A stretch of DNA of 64,000 nucleotides from Phyllobacterium endophyticum (GTDB lineage: Bacteria; Pseudomonadota; Alphaproteobacteria; Rhizobiales; Rhizobiaceae). The stretch spans positions 868,001 to 932,000 of the forward strand of contig NZ_PGGN01000001.1 in assembly GCF_003010935.1 (NCBI RefSeq), given 5' to 3'. Positions 17,098 to 26,129 of the stretch are shown here, one piece after another. The notes beneath the pieces are model-generated. The model ran no database searches. It was given only the letters and a program-made list of their open reading frames with translations, and was not told the DNA's origin. Made by a program: the position numbers and the translations under genes. Each line of letters begins with the position of its first letter. Within the stretch, counting starts at the first letter, position 1.

Positions 17098-18177
17098 TCA
17101 CGCTACCTGTCTGGCATTATGCCCGGCTGCCTCGCCAAGCACGCCGAGGAAGGTTGAGAACTGGATCTTCGGGTCCATCTGCGGCCGTTCAGAAAACTTC
17201 CTGGCGGCGGCCGACAGCCGATCATATTCGCCCTTGTCACTCCAAAGCTTGCGGATTGCACCGACCCATTCATCCAGGGGAGCGTCGTAGTCCAGAATGA
17301 GACCACCCGCGCCAATCGCCTCGGGCAACCCGCCTCGGCGCGATCCGACGACCGGGATTCCGCTGCAATGGGCCTCGGAGGCGACGCGCCCCCATGCTTC
17401 TTCCCATTTGCTCGGTGCGAGCAGGATCTTGGTGCGGCCATAGACGGTTTTCATGTCGCTGGTGCGGTTCTCGAGCCGGATATTCTTATAGGGCGCGATG
17501 GTCTCTTCGATGCTGGCGCGATGATCGTCGGCAAGTTTCCAGCTTTCAACGAACAGGAACGGAATATCGGGACATTGACCGGCAATGCGAACGGCGAGTT
17601 CGAACCCCTTTTCCTTATAGGGGTTGATGAATGTCACATATTCGCCGCTCGTCGGTGTACCGTACAATACCGGATCGATCGTCGGTGGGATCACGGTAGA
17701 ATCGATGCCGAACTTTTCCTTGTAGGTTCTGGCGGTGAAATCCGAATTCGCGATATAGAGAGCCGTCTTCAACTCGCGCAGGTCGCCGGCGAGTTCGTGG
17801 AATTCCACGTTCCTGAGATAGATGACGAGGGGTACGCCCTCGGCTTCCAGGGCTTTGCCGATGGGCACGGATTTGTGGCACTGTACCACGGCGACATCCG
17901 GCTTGAGGCGGTCCACTGCGAAGGCGGCTGCCTCCCACGGAAACCACGCCCTGACGACCGGATATCCTGGAAAATTGTCAACGGCCGCGCGTTGGCCCAT
18001 GATTTTCATCTTGGCGCGCGCTTTCAGCCCGAACATTCCCTGACCGAACAAGGCAGCCAACACGGCAGCTTCATGGCCTTGGCTGCGCAATTGCTCCACC
18101 AGATGGTGCGTGCTGGATTGAACGCCGCCGCTGAACTGAGGATAGTATCCGTTACCGCCCGCAAAAAGAACATTCAT
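17098..18177 (-). CDS. GT4 family glycosyltransferase
   Basis: A 359-residue GT-B enzyme. The acceptor domain starts MNVLFAGGNGYYPQFSGGVQ; the donor domain shows INPYKEKGFELAVRIA and APSKWEEAWGRVASEAHCSG with the catalytic-type E-x7-E. AGGAG lies 7 nt before the ATG at 18177. It follows the UDP-glucose dehydrogenase gene by 40 bp, so it is a candidate for the glucuronosyl transfer that the dehydrogenase implies; that is inference from position. Confidence 0.82.
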   Translation of the reverse strand: MNVLFAGGNGYYPQFSGGVQSSTHHLVEQLRSQGHEAAVLAALFGQGMFGLKARAKMKIMGQRAAVDNFPGYPVVRAWFPWEAAAFAVDRLKPDVAVVQCHKSVPIGKALEAEGVPLVIYLRNVEFHELAGDLRELKTALYIANSDFTARTYKEKFGIDSTVIPPTIDPVLYGTPTSGEYVTFINPYKEKGFELAVRIAGQCPDIPFLFVESWKLADDHRASIEETIAPYKNIRLENRTSDMKTVYGRTKILLAPSKWEEAWGRVASEAHCSGIPVVGSRRGGLPEAIGAGGLILDYDAPLDEWVGAIRKLWSDKGEYDRLSAAARKFSERPQMDPKIQFSTFLGVLGEAAGHNARQVA

Positions 18178-18217
18178 CGCGTGGCTCCTTGTTATCCGGT
18201 TTCACCGGAGTATGACT

Positions 18218-19549
18218 CTACGCCGCCTGCCTGCCAATACTGTGATATTCCAGACCGTGGCGGGCAATGACTTTCGGATCATAAAGGTTCCGTCCGTCGA
18301 AAATGACTGGTGTCGTCAAGGCATCCCTCATCAGATCGAAAGATGGTGCCCGGAAGCTCTTCCATTCTGTCACGATCAGCAGCGCGTCGGCTGCGCGCAG
18401 GGCCGCCTCCTTCGTTCCGCAAAGAAGCAGATCGTCGCGCTGGCCATAGATGCTCTGGCATTCCTGCATGGCCTCCGGATCGAAGGCTTGCACGCTGGCT
18501 CCGGCCTTCCAGAGCGCCTCCATCAGCGTACGGGAAGGCGCCTCGCGCATGTCGTCGGTATTCGGTTTGAACGCCAGACCCCAAAGGGCAAAGACCTTGC
18601 CCTTCAGATCGCCCTTGAAATAGCGGTGAACCTTGTCGAACAGGATCGACTTCTGCGCATTGTTGCGCTCGTCCACGGCCTTCAACATCTTGGCGTCGAA
18701 ACTGATGCTTTCCGCGGTCTGGATCATCGCGCGGATATCCTTCGGGAAACACGAGCCTCCATAACCTATTCCCGGATAGATGAAGTCATAGCCGATGCGC
18801 GGGTCGCTGCCGATGCCCTTACGAACTTCCTCGATGTCGGCGCCAAGCCGCTCCGCCAATCCGGACATTTCGTTCATGAAACTGATCTTGGTCGCGAGCA
18901 GGCAGTTGGCCGCGTATTTGGTGAATTCGGCGCTGCGCACATCCATGACGATCATCTTTTCACGGTTGCGGCTGAACGGCGCGTATAGTTCGCGCATCAG
19001 GGCTTCGGTTGCCTCGCTATTGGTACCGACGATGATGCGGTCGGGTTTCATGCAGTCGACGACGGCCGAACCTTCCTTGAGGAACTCCGGATTGGAAACA
19101 ACGTCGAACTCGAGGTCTTCGCGTCCGCGCTGCCTGAGCACATCGGCAATGCGGGTTCTGATCTTGTCGCAGGTGCCGACCGGCACTGTCGACTTGCTGA
19201 CGATGATCTTGGGCTCGTCCATTTCGCGCCCGATCGATTGGGAGACGGCCAGCACGTATTGCAGATCGGCCGATCCATCCTCGGTCGGCGGGGTACCGAC
19301 AGCGCTCATGAGAATCTGCCCATGTTTAACCGCGGCCGCGGTGTCGGTGGTGAACTTCAACCGGCCCGCTGCATGATTTTCGCGAACAAGACTCTCAAGC
19401 CCTGGTTCGTAGATCGGAATCAGACCCTGGTTGAGGCGGTCTACCCGACCCGCATCGATATCGACGCAAAGCACATCGTGCCCGACCTCGGCCAGTACGG
19501 CGGCCTGGACGAGACCGACATAGCCAATTCCGAAAACAGTCAAATTCAT
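18218..19549 (-). CDS. UDP-glucose 6-dehydrogenase
   Basis: A 443-residue cytoplasmic enzyme that oxidises UDP-glucose to UDP-glucuronate with two NAD. The NAD-binding GIGYVG is at 7-12; the catalytic cysteine is C267 in YGGSCFPKD; LAFKPNTDDMREAPS marks the C-terminal domain. The ATG at 19549 has AGGAAT upstream; a frame from 19567 is less likely. It belongs to the exoY run. Classical succinoglycan contains no glucuronate, so its presence here says the polymer differs. Homologues are called ugd, udg or rkpK. Confidence 0.92.
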   Translation of the reverse strand: MNLTVFGIGYVGLVQAAVLAEVGHDVLCVDIDAGRVDRLNQGLIPIYEPGLESLVRENHAAGRLKFTTDTAAAVKHGQILMSAVGTPPTEDGSADLQYVLAVSQSIGREMDEPKIIVSKSTVPVGTCDKIRTRIADVLRQRGREDLEFDVVSNPEFLKEGSAVVDCMKPDRIIVGTNSEATEALMRELYAPFSRNREKMIVMDVRSAEFTKYAANCLLATKISFMNEMSGLAERLGADIEEVRKGIGSDPRIGYDFIYPGIGYGGSCFPKDIRAMIQTAESISFDAKMLKAVDERNNAQKSILFDKVHRYFKGDLKGKVFALWGLAFKPNTDDMREAPSRTLMEALWKAGASVQAFDPEAMQECQSIYGQRDDLLLCGTKEAALRAADALLIVTEWKSFRAPSFDLMRDALTTPVIFDGRNLYDPKVIARHGLEYHSIGRQAA

Positions 19550-19671
19550 AGGGTGATTCCTGTACAAGACAGCGGATCACGTGGGGATCCGCGCACTAAA
19601 ACGCTTTTGTGCCCCGTCAAGGGCACCGAACCGACCGCCACAAACACGTGTTGAGGCGATTCATGGAGATA

Positions 19672-20349
19672 TCAGTAGCTGCCCCTGGCCATGCAGACGG
19701 CGGGTACGGTCTTGATGATGATGTGCAGATCGAGCTTCAGCGACCAGTTCTCGACATATTGCCGGTCGAACGCCACGCGGCTGTCGTAGGATATGTCGTT
19801 GCGTCCGCTGATCTGCCACAGGCCGGTCAGGCCGGGACGTGACCTGAGATAGAATATGGCGGAGTTGCCGTAATTCTCCAGTTCATCCCTTACGACAGGG
19901 CGCGGGCCGACGAGGCTCATGTGGCCCTGGAGGATATTGATGATCTGCGGCAGCTCATCGAGGCTCAACTTCCTGAGCACAGCGCCGACACGCGTGACAC
20001 GGGGATCGTCCTTGAGCTTGCGCGTGGCTTCCCATTCGGCCCTTGCGTCGGGGTTTGCCGCAAAATAGCTGGCCAGCACAGCGTCTCCGTCCTCAACCAT
20101 GGTGCGGAACTTGAGGCATTGGAAAACCGTGCCGCCACGGCCTATCCGGCGATGGCCGTAAAAGACCGACCCGCCGCTGGACAAGCGAACGAGCAGTGCG
20201 ATGAGCAGGAAGAGCGGGCTGAGGGCGATGAGTGCCGCCAACGCGCCGAAAATGTCGAACCCGCGCTTCAGGATCCCTCCTAAAGCGGGGTCAAAGTCTG
20301 TATCGATATGGGGAAAGCTAAGTTCGGTCGATTTGACTGAATCGCTCAT
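19672..20349 (-). CDS. exoY: ExoY, undecaprenyl-phosphate galactose-phosphotransferase
   Basis: A 225-residue membrane enzyme that transfers galactose-1-phosphate to undecaprenyl phosphate, the first committed EPS step. One N-terminal membrane segment (about 33-55) precedes the bacterial sugar-transferase domain with KFRTMV (80-85), [13 protein letters not shown] and [13 protein letters not shown]. Length equals that of S. meliloti ExoY (about 226). The start at 20349 follows GGAGTTGTGCC; the longer frame from 20394 lacks a site. First gene of the five-gene minus-strand run; at least one EPS palindrome lies upstream. Confidence 0.93.
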   Translation of the reverse strand: MSDSVKSTELSFPHIDTDFDPALGGILKRGFDIFGALAALIALSPLFLLIALLVRLSSGGSVFYGHRRIGRGGTVFQCLKFRTMVEDGDAVLASYFAANPDARAEWEATRKLKDDPRVTRVGAVLRKLSLDELPQIINILQGHMSLVGPRPVVRDELENYGNSAIFYLRSRPGLTGLWQISGRNDISYDSRVAFDRQYVENWSLKLDLHIIIKTVPAVCMARGSY

Positions 20350-20450
20350 GGCACAACTCCGGTCCGTACTGAATGGCTGATGCGACGATATCAAAAAGAG
20401 GGTCTAGCGATATCTGAAACGAGGCTAATACTAAAGTTGCATCAAAAATA

Positions 20451-20465
20451 TGGTGCATCGCAACA
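20451..20465 (+). promoter_or_regulatory. EPS palindrome site 3 (before exoY)
   Basis: TGGTGCATCGCAACA; core TGC-ATC-GCA at 20454-20462, about 105 bp upstream of the exoY start. A further TTGCATC half-site lies at 20437-20443. Confidence 0.5.
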
Positions 20466-20629
20466 CAAAAAATTACAGCCAGTGAAATACTTGGTGATGG
20501 CTATAAATTGCCCACAGTTTGCCCAATTTTTGACCTTTTCCACTGTAGTATGCTCTGGTTATTCAGTTGAAACTTCGTCGACTACTATATCCCATGGGTA
20601 GATCTTCCGGGAGTTAGCCGATATAGCAT

Positions 20630-20669
20630 CGCTGGCCGCCAATCAGGCCGCTTTCACGGCCTTCCAGCG
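20630..20669 (-). terminator. nested hairpin downstream of exoQ
   Basis: Outer arms CGCTGG (20630-20635) and CCAGCG (20664-20669) enclose GGCCG/CGGCC with a 6-nt loop. It lies 175 bp after the exoQ stop and has no T-tract, so a terminator role is uncertain. Confidence 0.3.
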
Positions 20670-20732
20670 CCACCCAGAGCCAGAAATACAGTCAAAAAAT
20701 GCAACTCCTCACAACCCGGGGATGTGGCGCTT

Positions 20733-20744
20733 TGTTGCGCTGCA
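20733..20744 (-). promoter_or_regulatory. EPS palindrome site 4 (exoQ-exoY region)
   Basis: Reads TGCAGCGCAACA on the minus strand; core TGC-N3-GCA. It lies 384 bp before the exoY start and about 100 bp after exoQ. Confidence 0.4.
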
Positions 20745-20843
20745 ATAGGGAAGCCGATGCACAAAGAAGCAGCTTCGCGAGCGTGAGGATCGGTCGCGGG
20801 AACCGTAGCCCATTGGAATTAGACAGGTGCGATCACGAAATTG

Positions 20844-22094
20844 TTACGCCTCTAAACGGGCTGTGTTCATGATTCGCACGGTCGCTCGCTGCGGGATCGC
20901 CAGCAGTCCGGCCGAATAATACAGCAGAAACGACCCGATCGTGTAGGGCTGGATGAAGTCGATCTCGAAGAACGAGCGAATCAGCAGCAGAAGCGCGATG
21001 CCGAACATGAGGTGCCCCTGAGGCGTATATTCCTCAACCAGCAGCCGTCGCAGGAAGCCCACCACCACACCGCCGATAAGCAGGGCAATCATCACAACGC
21101 CGATATAGCCGAGTTCAACGAGCACCTCGATATAGGTGTTGTGAAAGTGGAACCCGGTGCGTGCCGTGATGTAGAATTCGTCCCAAAGCCGTTCCGCCTC
21201 GGAAAATCCCTGCACCCAGTAAGCCTGATAACCGATGCCCATGAGTGGTGCCTGCTGCGAGGCCCTGAACCCCTCCTGCCACAGGTAAGTCCGCCCGGTA
21301 AGCGTCGAATTCTTGCCGAAGGCGCCGAGAATGAGATCAATGGCGCCGGCGTTGATAGCGACTGCCACCAGCAGCAATGCCACACCGACGCCGACTATAA
21401 AGAAGGAACGGCGGTGCTTCGGCGAGAATTTGAGCACGACGGCTATGGTGATCGTACCCGCCAGGATCGCGATGGTCGCGATGACGGAGGTCGCGGAACT
21501 CGAGGCAAGCAGGCAATAGGCAGACAGAAGGCCGCACAGGAGTGCGATGCAACGCCATATGATGCCCGTTTGCAGGACAAAGAAGCTTGCAAATGCGAAA
21601 TAGACGCCGAGTGATGCGAAAAAACCCAGCTGGTTCTTGGAGGAGAATGCACCCACGAAACTATAGGAGCCGTCGAGCGCATCGTAGTGGAACTCGCCGA
21701 ACAGGAGCGAGTAGAGCAGCACCAGCGCCACACCCGCAGTGACGCCGCCAGCAAAGGTTCGCGCATCAATGATGCGCGACGCGATGAGCGCGCAGATGAT
21801 CGTCGTTACATATTGGACGCCGGCGCGAAGGGTGACAGGCGGGGCCGCCGACCACACGAAAGACATGCAGGCGAAAATGGCAAACGGCAAGACCCAGTAG
21901 AAACGTGCGTAATTGCCGATCACCTTCCGGTAGTCCACCATGATGAGAGGCAACCACAGGCCATAGAAAACCAGAATGGACAGAAACCCGAAGATCGTGG
22001 AATAGGCGAAGACGAACACAGACAGGGCAACGGCAAATGTACCGTACCAGAAATTGATGCCTGGCTGGACCAGCAGGGATTTTGCAATTCTCAT
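20844..22094 (-). CDS. exoQ: ExoQ, EPS polymerase (Wzy/O-antigen ligase family)
   Basis: A 416-residue inner-membrane protein with about 11 hydrophobic helices. The Wzy_C-type periplasmic loop segment STLTGRTYLWQEGFRASQQA (about 270-290) and the following HFHNTYIEVLVELGYIG are family hallmarks. It would polymerise the flipped repeat units on the periplasmic face. I place the start at the ATG at 22094 (MRIAKSLLVQPGINFWYG) because the longer frame to 22688 has a polar, non-membrane N-terminus antisense to another gene. An N4 variant of the EPS palindrome (22271-22283) lies about 180 bp upstream. Confidence 0.85.
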   Translation of the reverse strand: MRIAKSLLVQPGINFWYGTFAVALSVFVFAYSTIFGFLSILVFYGLWLPLIMVDYRKVIGNYARFYWVLPFAIFACMSFVWSAAPPVTLRAGVQYVTTIICALIASRIIDARTFAGGVTAGVALVLLYSLLFGEFHYDALDGSYSFVGAFSSKNQLGFFASLGVYFAFASFFVLQTGIIWRCIALLCGLLSAYCLLASSSATSVIATIAILAGTITIAVVLKFSPKHRRSFFIVGVGVALLLVAVAINAGAIDLILGAFGKNSTLTGRTYLWQEGFRASQQAPLMGIGYQAYWVQGFSEAERLWDEFYITARTGFHFHNTYIEVLVELGYIGVVMIALLIGGVVVGFLRRLLVEEYTPQGHLMFGIALLLLIRSFFEIDFIQPYTIGSFLLYYSAGLLAIPQRATVRIMNTARLEA

Positions 22095-22270
22095 CGTGTC
22101 AGTGTCCGTAGGAGAGCAATGTGTTTTTCTCTGGAACAGATTTCCTTTTGTTGTCCGAGCGCCGAGAACTTGCAACACAAGCAAGGATTGTAAAACTAAA
22201 AAAGCTGAAGCTGCGGCACCCTGTCCGGGCTGTCGAATCAATGCCCATGCGTTTGGTGACTTGACAGGAT

Positions 22271-22283
22271 TGCAACCGCAACA
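22271..22283 (+). promoter_or_regulatory. variant EPS palindrome (N4 spacer)
   Basis: TGCAACCGCAACA keeps both half sites but has four bases between TGC and GCA. It lies between the divergent exoQ and the coiled-coil gene, next to a TTGACA at 22261-22266. Weak support. Confidence 0.25.
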
Positions 22284-22347
22284 AACCATTGCGTAACGGT
22301 TTGAAGACCGTCGTGGTTTGAATGATCGTGTGGAAATGAGGTGAGAG

Positions 22348-22716
22348 ATGGCGCTTTTCGGCTTCCGGACAAGAAATCCCGAGAGAGATCGTCTGTCGGA
22401 CGCCACGCGTTTCCAGAGTATCAAGCGGGCAATCAGGGACGTCGTCCTTGAGACGGAGCGCGAGCGCGACGGCTTTCGCCGCCGATATGACGATGCTTCG
22501 GCCACCGCCGCCTTCACGTTCGAAAACATGGAGAACGAGGGCGAGACGGAAAAGGCCTCGGCGCAGGTCGAGGATCTTACGCAGTCGCTCGCGAGGTTTT
22601 CAAAGCGCATCGAATTCCTCGAAAAGCAGGTGACGTTCATGCGGGAAATGGACGAGGCCATCACCAATTTTGAAAACATCAATGGCATCGGTCAGATGGA
22701 TCGAAAATCCGATTGA
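22348..22716 (+). CDS. coiled-coil hypothetical protein
   Basis: A 122-residue, highly charged protein with no signal peptide or membrane segment. Residues 20-45 and 65-112 form predicted amphipathic helices with heptad-like spacing (EDLTQSLARFSKRIEFLEKQ). GAGGTGAGAG precedes the ATG at 22348. I recognise no family. It lies between exoQ (divergent) and exoK (same strand, 250 bp on), so an EPS-related role is possible but unsupported. Confidence 0.6.
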   Translation: MALFGFRTRNPERDRLSDATRFQSIKRAIRDVVLETERERDGFRRRYDDASATAAFTFENMENEGETEKASAQVEDLTQSLARFSKRIEFLEKQVTFMREMDEAITNFENINGIGQMDRKSD

Positions 22717-22843
22717 GGAGTTATGAGGCAGCGGGCGAATGCGACCTTAAAAAGGCATGGCCGTCGTGACCGATGAGGCCGCCAAGAGCCAACATATTGA
22801 TTAAAAACAAAAAAGGGAGTTCTTCTTTCGATTTTATACGCGG

Positions 22844-22872
22844 TTGACAGGGGCCGCATCGCGTTGTGTTAT
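22844..22872 (+). promoter_or_regulatory. putative exoK promoter
   Basis: TTGACA (22844-22849), 17-nt spacer and TGTTAT (22867-22872). EPS palindrome site 5 starts 3 nt after the -10 hexamer, a position expected for a repressor operator. Confidence 0.5.
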
Positions 22873-22874
22873 GA

Positions 22875-22886
22875 TGCAGTGCAGCA
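22875..22886 (+). promoter_or_regulatory. EPS palindrome site 5 (exoK promoter)
   Basis: TGCAGTGCAGCA; core TGC-AGT-GCA at 22875-22883, overlapping the expected transcription start of exoK and about 80 bp before its start codon. Confidence 0.5.
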
Positions 22887-22966
22887 AAGAACTCTGCATA
22901 ATTCGGATTAAACCTGACTTCGGCTTCTTGCTGATGTGCCTTTTCTCCATAAAGAAAGGAAGATCG

Positions 22967-23755
22967 ATGGTCGCCACGATTTCACGCCTGGTAGCGCTTT
23001 CAAGCCTCGTCATTGCACTTGGCCCGCTCGGATTTTCGCTCGCCCATGCCGAGGATACCGGCAAGTCTTTCGTTGAAGATTTCACCAGCCTGGACAAGAA
23101 GCGCTGGTACGTTTCTGATGGCTGGTCCAACGGCGCCCACCAGAACTGCACATGGTCGGCGGGACAGGTCAGCGTGAAAGACAAGACCCTGACGCTCGGC
23201 TTTGCACCTCAGAAGACTAAGGATCGCGACTACGCGTGCGGAGAAATCCAGTCGAAGGCGCGCTTCAGCTATGGCACCTATGAGGCTCGCATCAAGGCCG
23301 CCGCGGGTTCAGGCTTCAATACCAGTTTCTTCACCTATATTGGCCCGGCACAGAAACAACCCTGGGATGAAATCGACTTCGAGTTTCTCGGCAAAGACCC
23401 ATCCAGGGTCCAGTTGAATACATATGTCAACGGCAAGGGCGGCAACGAGAAGATGGTCGAAGTGCCCGGAGGAGCAGATAGCGGGTTCAACGATTACGCG
23501 TTCGTTTGGGAGAAGGATCGCCTGCGTTACTTCGTCAACGGCAAGCTGGTGCATGAGGTCACGGACCCGGCGGCGCTTCCGACCCACCCGCAGAAAATAT
23601 ACTTGAGCCTGTGGGCCAGCGACAAGATGAAATCCTGGCTGGGCGCCTTCAGCATGCCGGAAGCGCCCGTAAAGGCCGAGTATAGCCGAATCGCATTCAC
23701 CGCGCCGGGCGAACCGTGCCAGTTTCCAGAATCCGTTGCCTGTTCGTTGAAGTGA
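22967..23755 (+). CDS. exoK: ExoK, secreted endo-beta-1,3-1,4-glycanase (GH16)
   Basis: A 262-residue glycoside hydrolase of family 16 that cleaves nascent EPS to give low-molecular-weight chains. A signal peptide ends at about AHA|ED (residue 28). The catalytic motif E-I-D-F-E lies at 135-139 (nucleophile E135, acid/base E139). Length is close to S. meliloti ExoK (about 269). The ATG at 22967 follows AAGGAAG; the frame extends upstream to 22844 but that part is promoter. It is controlled separately from exoL by its own promoter and EPS palindrome. Confidence 0.92.
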   Translation: MVATISRLVALSSLVIALGPLGFSLAHAEDTGKSFVEDFTSLDKKRWYVSDGWSNGAHQNCTWSAGQVSVKDKTLTLGFAPQKTKDRDYACGEIQSKARFSYGTYEARIKAAAGSGFNTSFFTYIGPAQKQPWDEIDFEFLGKDPSRVQLNTYVNGKGGNEKMVEVPGGADSGFNDYAFVWEKDRLRYFVNGKLVHEVTDPAALPTHPQKIYLSLWASDKMKSWLGAFSMPEAPVKAEYSRIAFTAPGEPCQFPESVACSLK

Positions 23756-23842
23756 TATTTTGCAATGACACCAAACCCATGCCTGATTTCAGGTAATAAT
23801 GCAGGAATTGTCGATATGGATATCGATGCACGCAAGCGAGAA

Positions 23843-23854
23843 TGTTGCACTGCA
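23843..23854 (-). promoter_or_regulatory. EPS palindrome site 6 (before exoL)
   Basis: Reads TGCAGTGCAACA on the minus strand; core TGC-N3-GCA at 23846-23854, 50 bp before the exoL start codon. Confidence 0.5.
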
Positions 23855-23903
23855 AAAAATACCATACTAGGCTGCCTGTGCAGATCGATTGCGGGATAGT
23901 TTC

Positions 23904-25076
23904 ATGCTGCATGTCCTGTACCTGGTGCATGATCTTTCCGACCCCGCGGTGCGGCGCCGGGTGATCATGATGCAAGCCGGCGGCGCGACCGTGACGCTCG
24001 CCGGCTTCACGCGAAGCAGCGCGCCGGTAGAACAGATTGCGGGCGTCGTTCCGGTTGATCTCGGTAAAACAAGCGATGGCAGGTTCGCGCAGCGTCTCGC
24101 CGCTGTTGCCCGTGCGGCGCTAACTCTCGGCTCAAGCCTCAAGGGCGTTGTGCGGCCCGACGTGATCATCGGCCGCAATCTGGAAATGCTTGCGCTTGCC
24201 AATCGGGCTAAAGCGCTGTTCGCCACCAATGTGCCGATCGTTTATGAATGCCTCGATATCCATCGACTGCTTTTGCGGCGCGACCTGACTGGCAAGGCTT
24301 TCCGGTTCGTCGAGCGGACGCTCGGCAGCAACGCGCAGCTCCTGATCACCTCATCGCCTGCATTCGTCAGACAATATTTTGCTCCCTTCGGCCAGATGAA
24401 CCTGCCGGTGGAGCTCGTGGAGAACAAGGTGCTTGAACTCGTGGAGCCGGAAATGCGGGCAACCGGCTCCAGCCCGGCTGCCGGCGAACCCTGGAAGATC
24501 GGCTGGTTCGGAGCCCTTCGTTGCCGTCGCTCTCTGGAACTGTTGTCTGCCTTCTCGCGCAAGATGGAAGGCCGGGTCGAGATCGTCCTGCGAGGGCGGC
24601 CGGCCTATACGGAGTTCGACGATTTTGATCGCTTCGTCGCCGATGAACCCTTCATGCAATTTCATGGCGCTTACGCAAATCCGGAAGATTTGCAGAAGAT
24701 CTATGACGAGGTGCATTTTTCATGGGCCATCGATTTCTACGAGGCGGGACAGAATTCCAGCTGGCTTCTGCCGAACCGGCTCTATGAGGGATGCCGGTAT
24801 GGTTCTGTGCCGATAGCCATGCAGGACACTGAAACGTCGTTGTTCCTGCGGGCTCGGGACATCGGTTATTCTATCGCGGAACCGAGCGTCAAGGCTCTTG
24901 CGGGCCTTTTCGATACAATCGATGCCGAGCGCTACGAGAGCGCGCGGGAAAAGGTCAAAGCGCAGGAACGGGAAACCTGGGTGTTCGACCAGAACAATTG
25001 TCGGGCGCTGGTGGAACGTCTGGGACGGCTGACGCAGTCTTACGGGCAAGGCACCATACTTCAGGTCGCAGCCTGA
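23904..25076 (+). CDS. exoL: ExoL-like succinoglycan glycosyltransferase
   Basis: A 390-residue cytoplasmic protein of GT-B-like layout: MLHVLYLVHDLSDPAVRRRV at the N-terminus, YECLDIHRLLLRRD near 118, WKIGWFGALRCRRSLELL near 198 and LLPNRLYEGCRYGSVPI near 290. This matches rhizobial ExoL, which adds the third sugar. The ATG at 23904 follows GCGGGA; a TTG at 23889 is also in frame. First gene of the exoL-exoA-exoM-exoO run; EPS palindrome site 6 lies just upstream. Confidence 0.82.
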   Translation: MLHVLYLVHDLSDPAVRRRVIMMQAGGATVTLAGFTRSSAPVEQIAGVVPVDLGKTSDGRFAQRLAAVARAALTLGSSLKGVVRPDVIIGRNLEMLALANRAKALFATNVPIVYECLDIHRLLLRRDLTGKAFRFVERTLGSNAQLLITSSPAFVRQYFAPFGQMNLPVELVENKVLELVEPEMRATGSSPAAGEPWKIGWFGALRCRRSLELLSAFSRKMEGRVEIVLRGRPAYTEFDDFDRFVADEPFMQFHGAYANPEDLQKIYDEVHFSWAIDFYEAGQNSSWLLPNRLYEGCRYGSVPIAMQDTETSLFLRARDIGYSIAEPSVKALAGLFDTIDAERYESAREKVKAQERETWVFDQNNCRALVERLGRLTQSYGQGTILQVAA

Positions 25077-25121
25077 CCGCGCTTGCGGCAGGGCAACACG
25101 GAAACAGGAGACGCAACTACA

Positions 25122-26129
25122 ATGCCAGGCGCCAATGAGCCGCAATTTTCCGGCCGATGCATTGTAATCGTGCCCTGCCTGAACGAGGCCGAACATATCG
25201 GTGCGCTCCTTGACAAGCTTGGCGGCGAAGCCCGGCGCTTCGACCTCAAGATCATCGTGGTGGACGGCGGGAGCAGCGACGGCACGCAGCAGATCGTGAC
25301 GCAGAAGATGCAAGGCGATCCGCGCATTATCCTTCTGCATAACGATAAGCGAATCCAGAGCGCCGCGATCAACCTGGCGGTGGCGACCTATGGCGACGGC
25401 TGTGATTATCTCATCCGCATCGACGCGCACGGAAAGTATCCGGACGATTATTGCGAAAAACTGCTGCAGGAAGTCGAAGCGACCGGTGCAGATTCCGTCG
25501 TCGTCGGCATGGCGACCGAAGGGTTTGGTACGTTCCAGAAAGCGACAGCCCTCGCGCAGAATTCCAAGCTGGGCAATGGCGGCGCCAGGCATCGTCTTGG
25601 CGCAAAGGGCCACTGGACCGATCACGGGCATCACGCGCTGATGCGGATTTCCGTATTCCGGCAAGTCGGCGGCTACGACGAAAATTTCACCCATAATGAA
25701 GATGCCGAACTCGATTGCCGGCTGAAGGCGATCGGTGCGCGCATATGGATGACCGACAAGACCTTCATGGTCTATTATCCGCGCTCATCGGCGTTGGCGC
25801 TGTTCAGGCAATATCTCGGATATGGCCGGGGCAGGGCAAAAAATCTCCTGAAGCACCGCATGATACCGAAGGTTCGTCAGGCGCTTCCGCTGATGGTCCT
25901 TCCCCTTGTTGCCGGCGTGTTTCTTGCTGCACTAAACTGGTGGGCGGCGGTACCCGCCATCCTGTGGGTGACGATCTGCCTGGGCTACGGAATATGGCTG
26001 GCGGTGGGCGAACGCAATCCTTACGGTCCACTGGCGTCGATATCGGCAATGATCATGCATTTTGCCTGGTCGACGGGATTCTGGCTGCAATTGTTCGATT
26101 CGCGCAGGCGAGGGGATACGCGCTCATGA
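25122..26129 (+). CDS. exoA: ExoA-like beta-1,3-glucosyltransferase
   Basis: A 335-residue family 2 glycosyltransferase with a membrane C-terminus. VDGGSSDG (47-54) and the DAH metal site (101-103) form the donor site; HWTDHGHHALMRISVFRQVGGYDENFTHNEDAELD shape the acceptor region; hydrophobic helices follow at about 235-300. ExoA adds the second sugar (glucose) to lipid-linked galactose. The ATG at 25122 follows AGGAGA; a TTG at 25083 is less likely. Its stop overlaps the start of exoM by 4 nt. Confidence 0.88.
   Translation: MPGANEPQFSGRCIVIVPCLNEAEHIGALLDKLGGEARRFDLKIIVVDGGSSDGTQQIVTQKMQGDPRIILLHNDKRIQSAAINLAVATYGDGCDYLIRIDAHGKYPDDYCEKLLQEVEATGADSVVVGMATEGFGTFQKATALAQNSKLGNGGARHRLGAKGHWTDHGHHALMRISVFRQVGGYDENFTHNEDAELDCRLKAIGARIWMTDKTFMVYYPRSSALALFRQYLGYGRGRAKNLLKHRMIPKVRQALPLMVLPLVAGVFLAALNWWAAVPAILWVTICLGYGIWLAVGERNPYGPLASISAMIMHFAWSTGFWLQLFDSRRRGDTRS

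Larger units (their letters stand above)
20350..20843. other. exoY upstream / exoQ downstream intergenic region
   Basis: A 494-bp AT-rich non-coding stretch. It holds two EPS palindromes (20454-20465 and 20733-20744) and a nested hairpin (20630-20669). I see no gene. Confidence 0.5.

Noticed and set aside
22095-22688. 198-codon extension of exoQ
   Set aside because: Runs antisense through the coiled-coil gene and would put a polar domain before the first membrane helix.
25715-26125. N-terminal extension of the exoM frame
   Set aside because: The extension lies inside exoA in another frame; the ATG at 26126 overlapping the exoA stop is the natural start.
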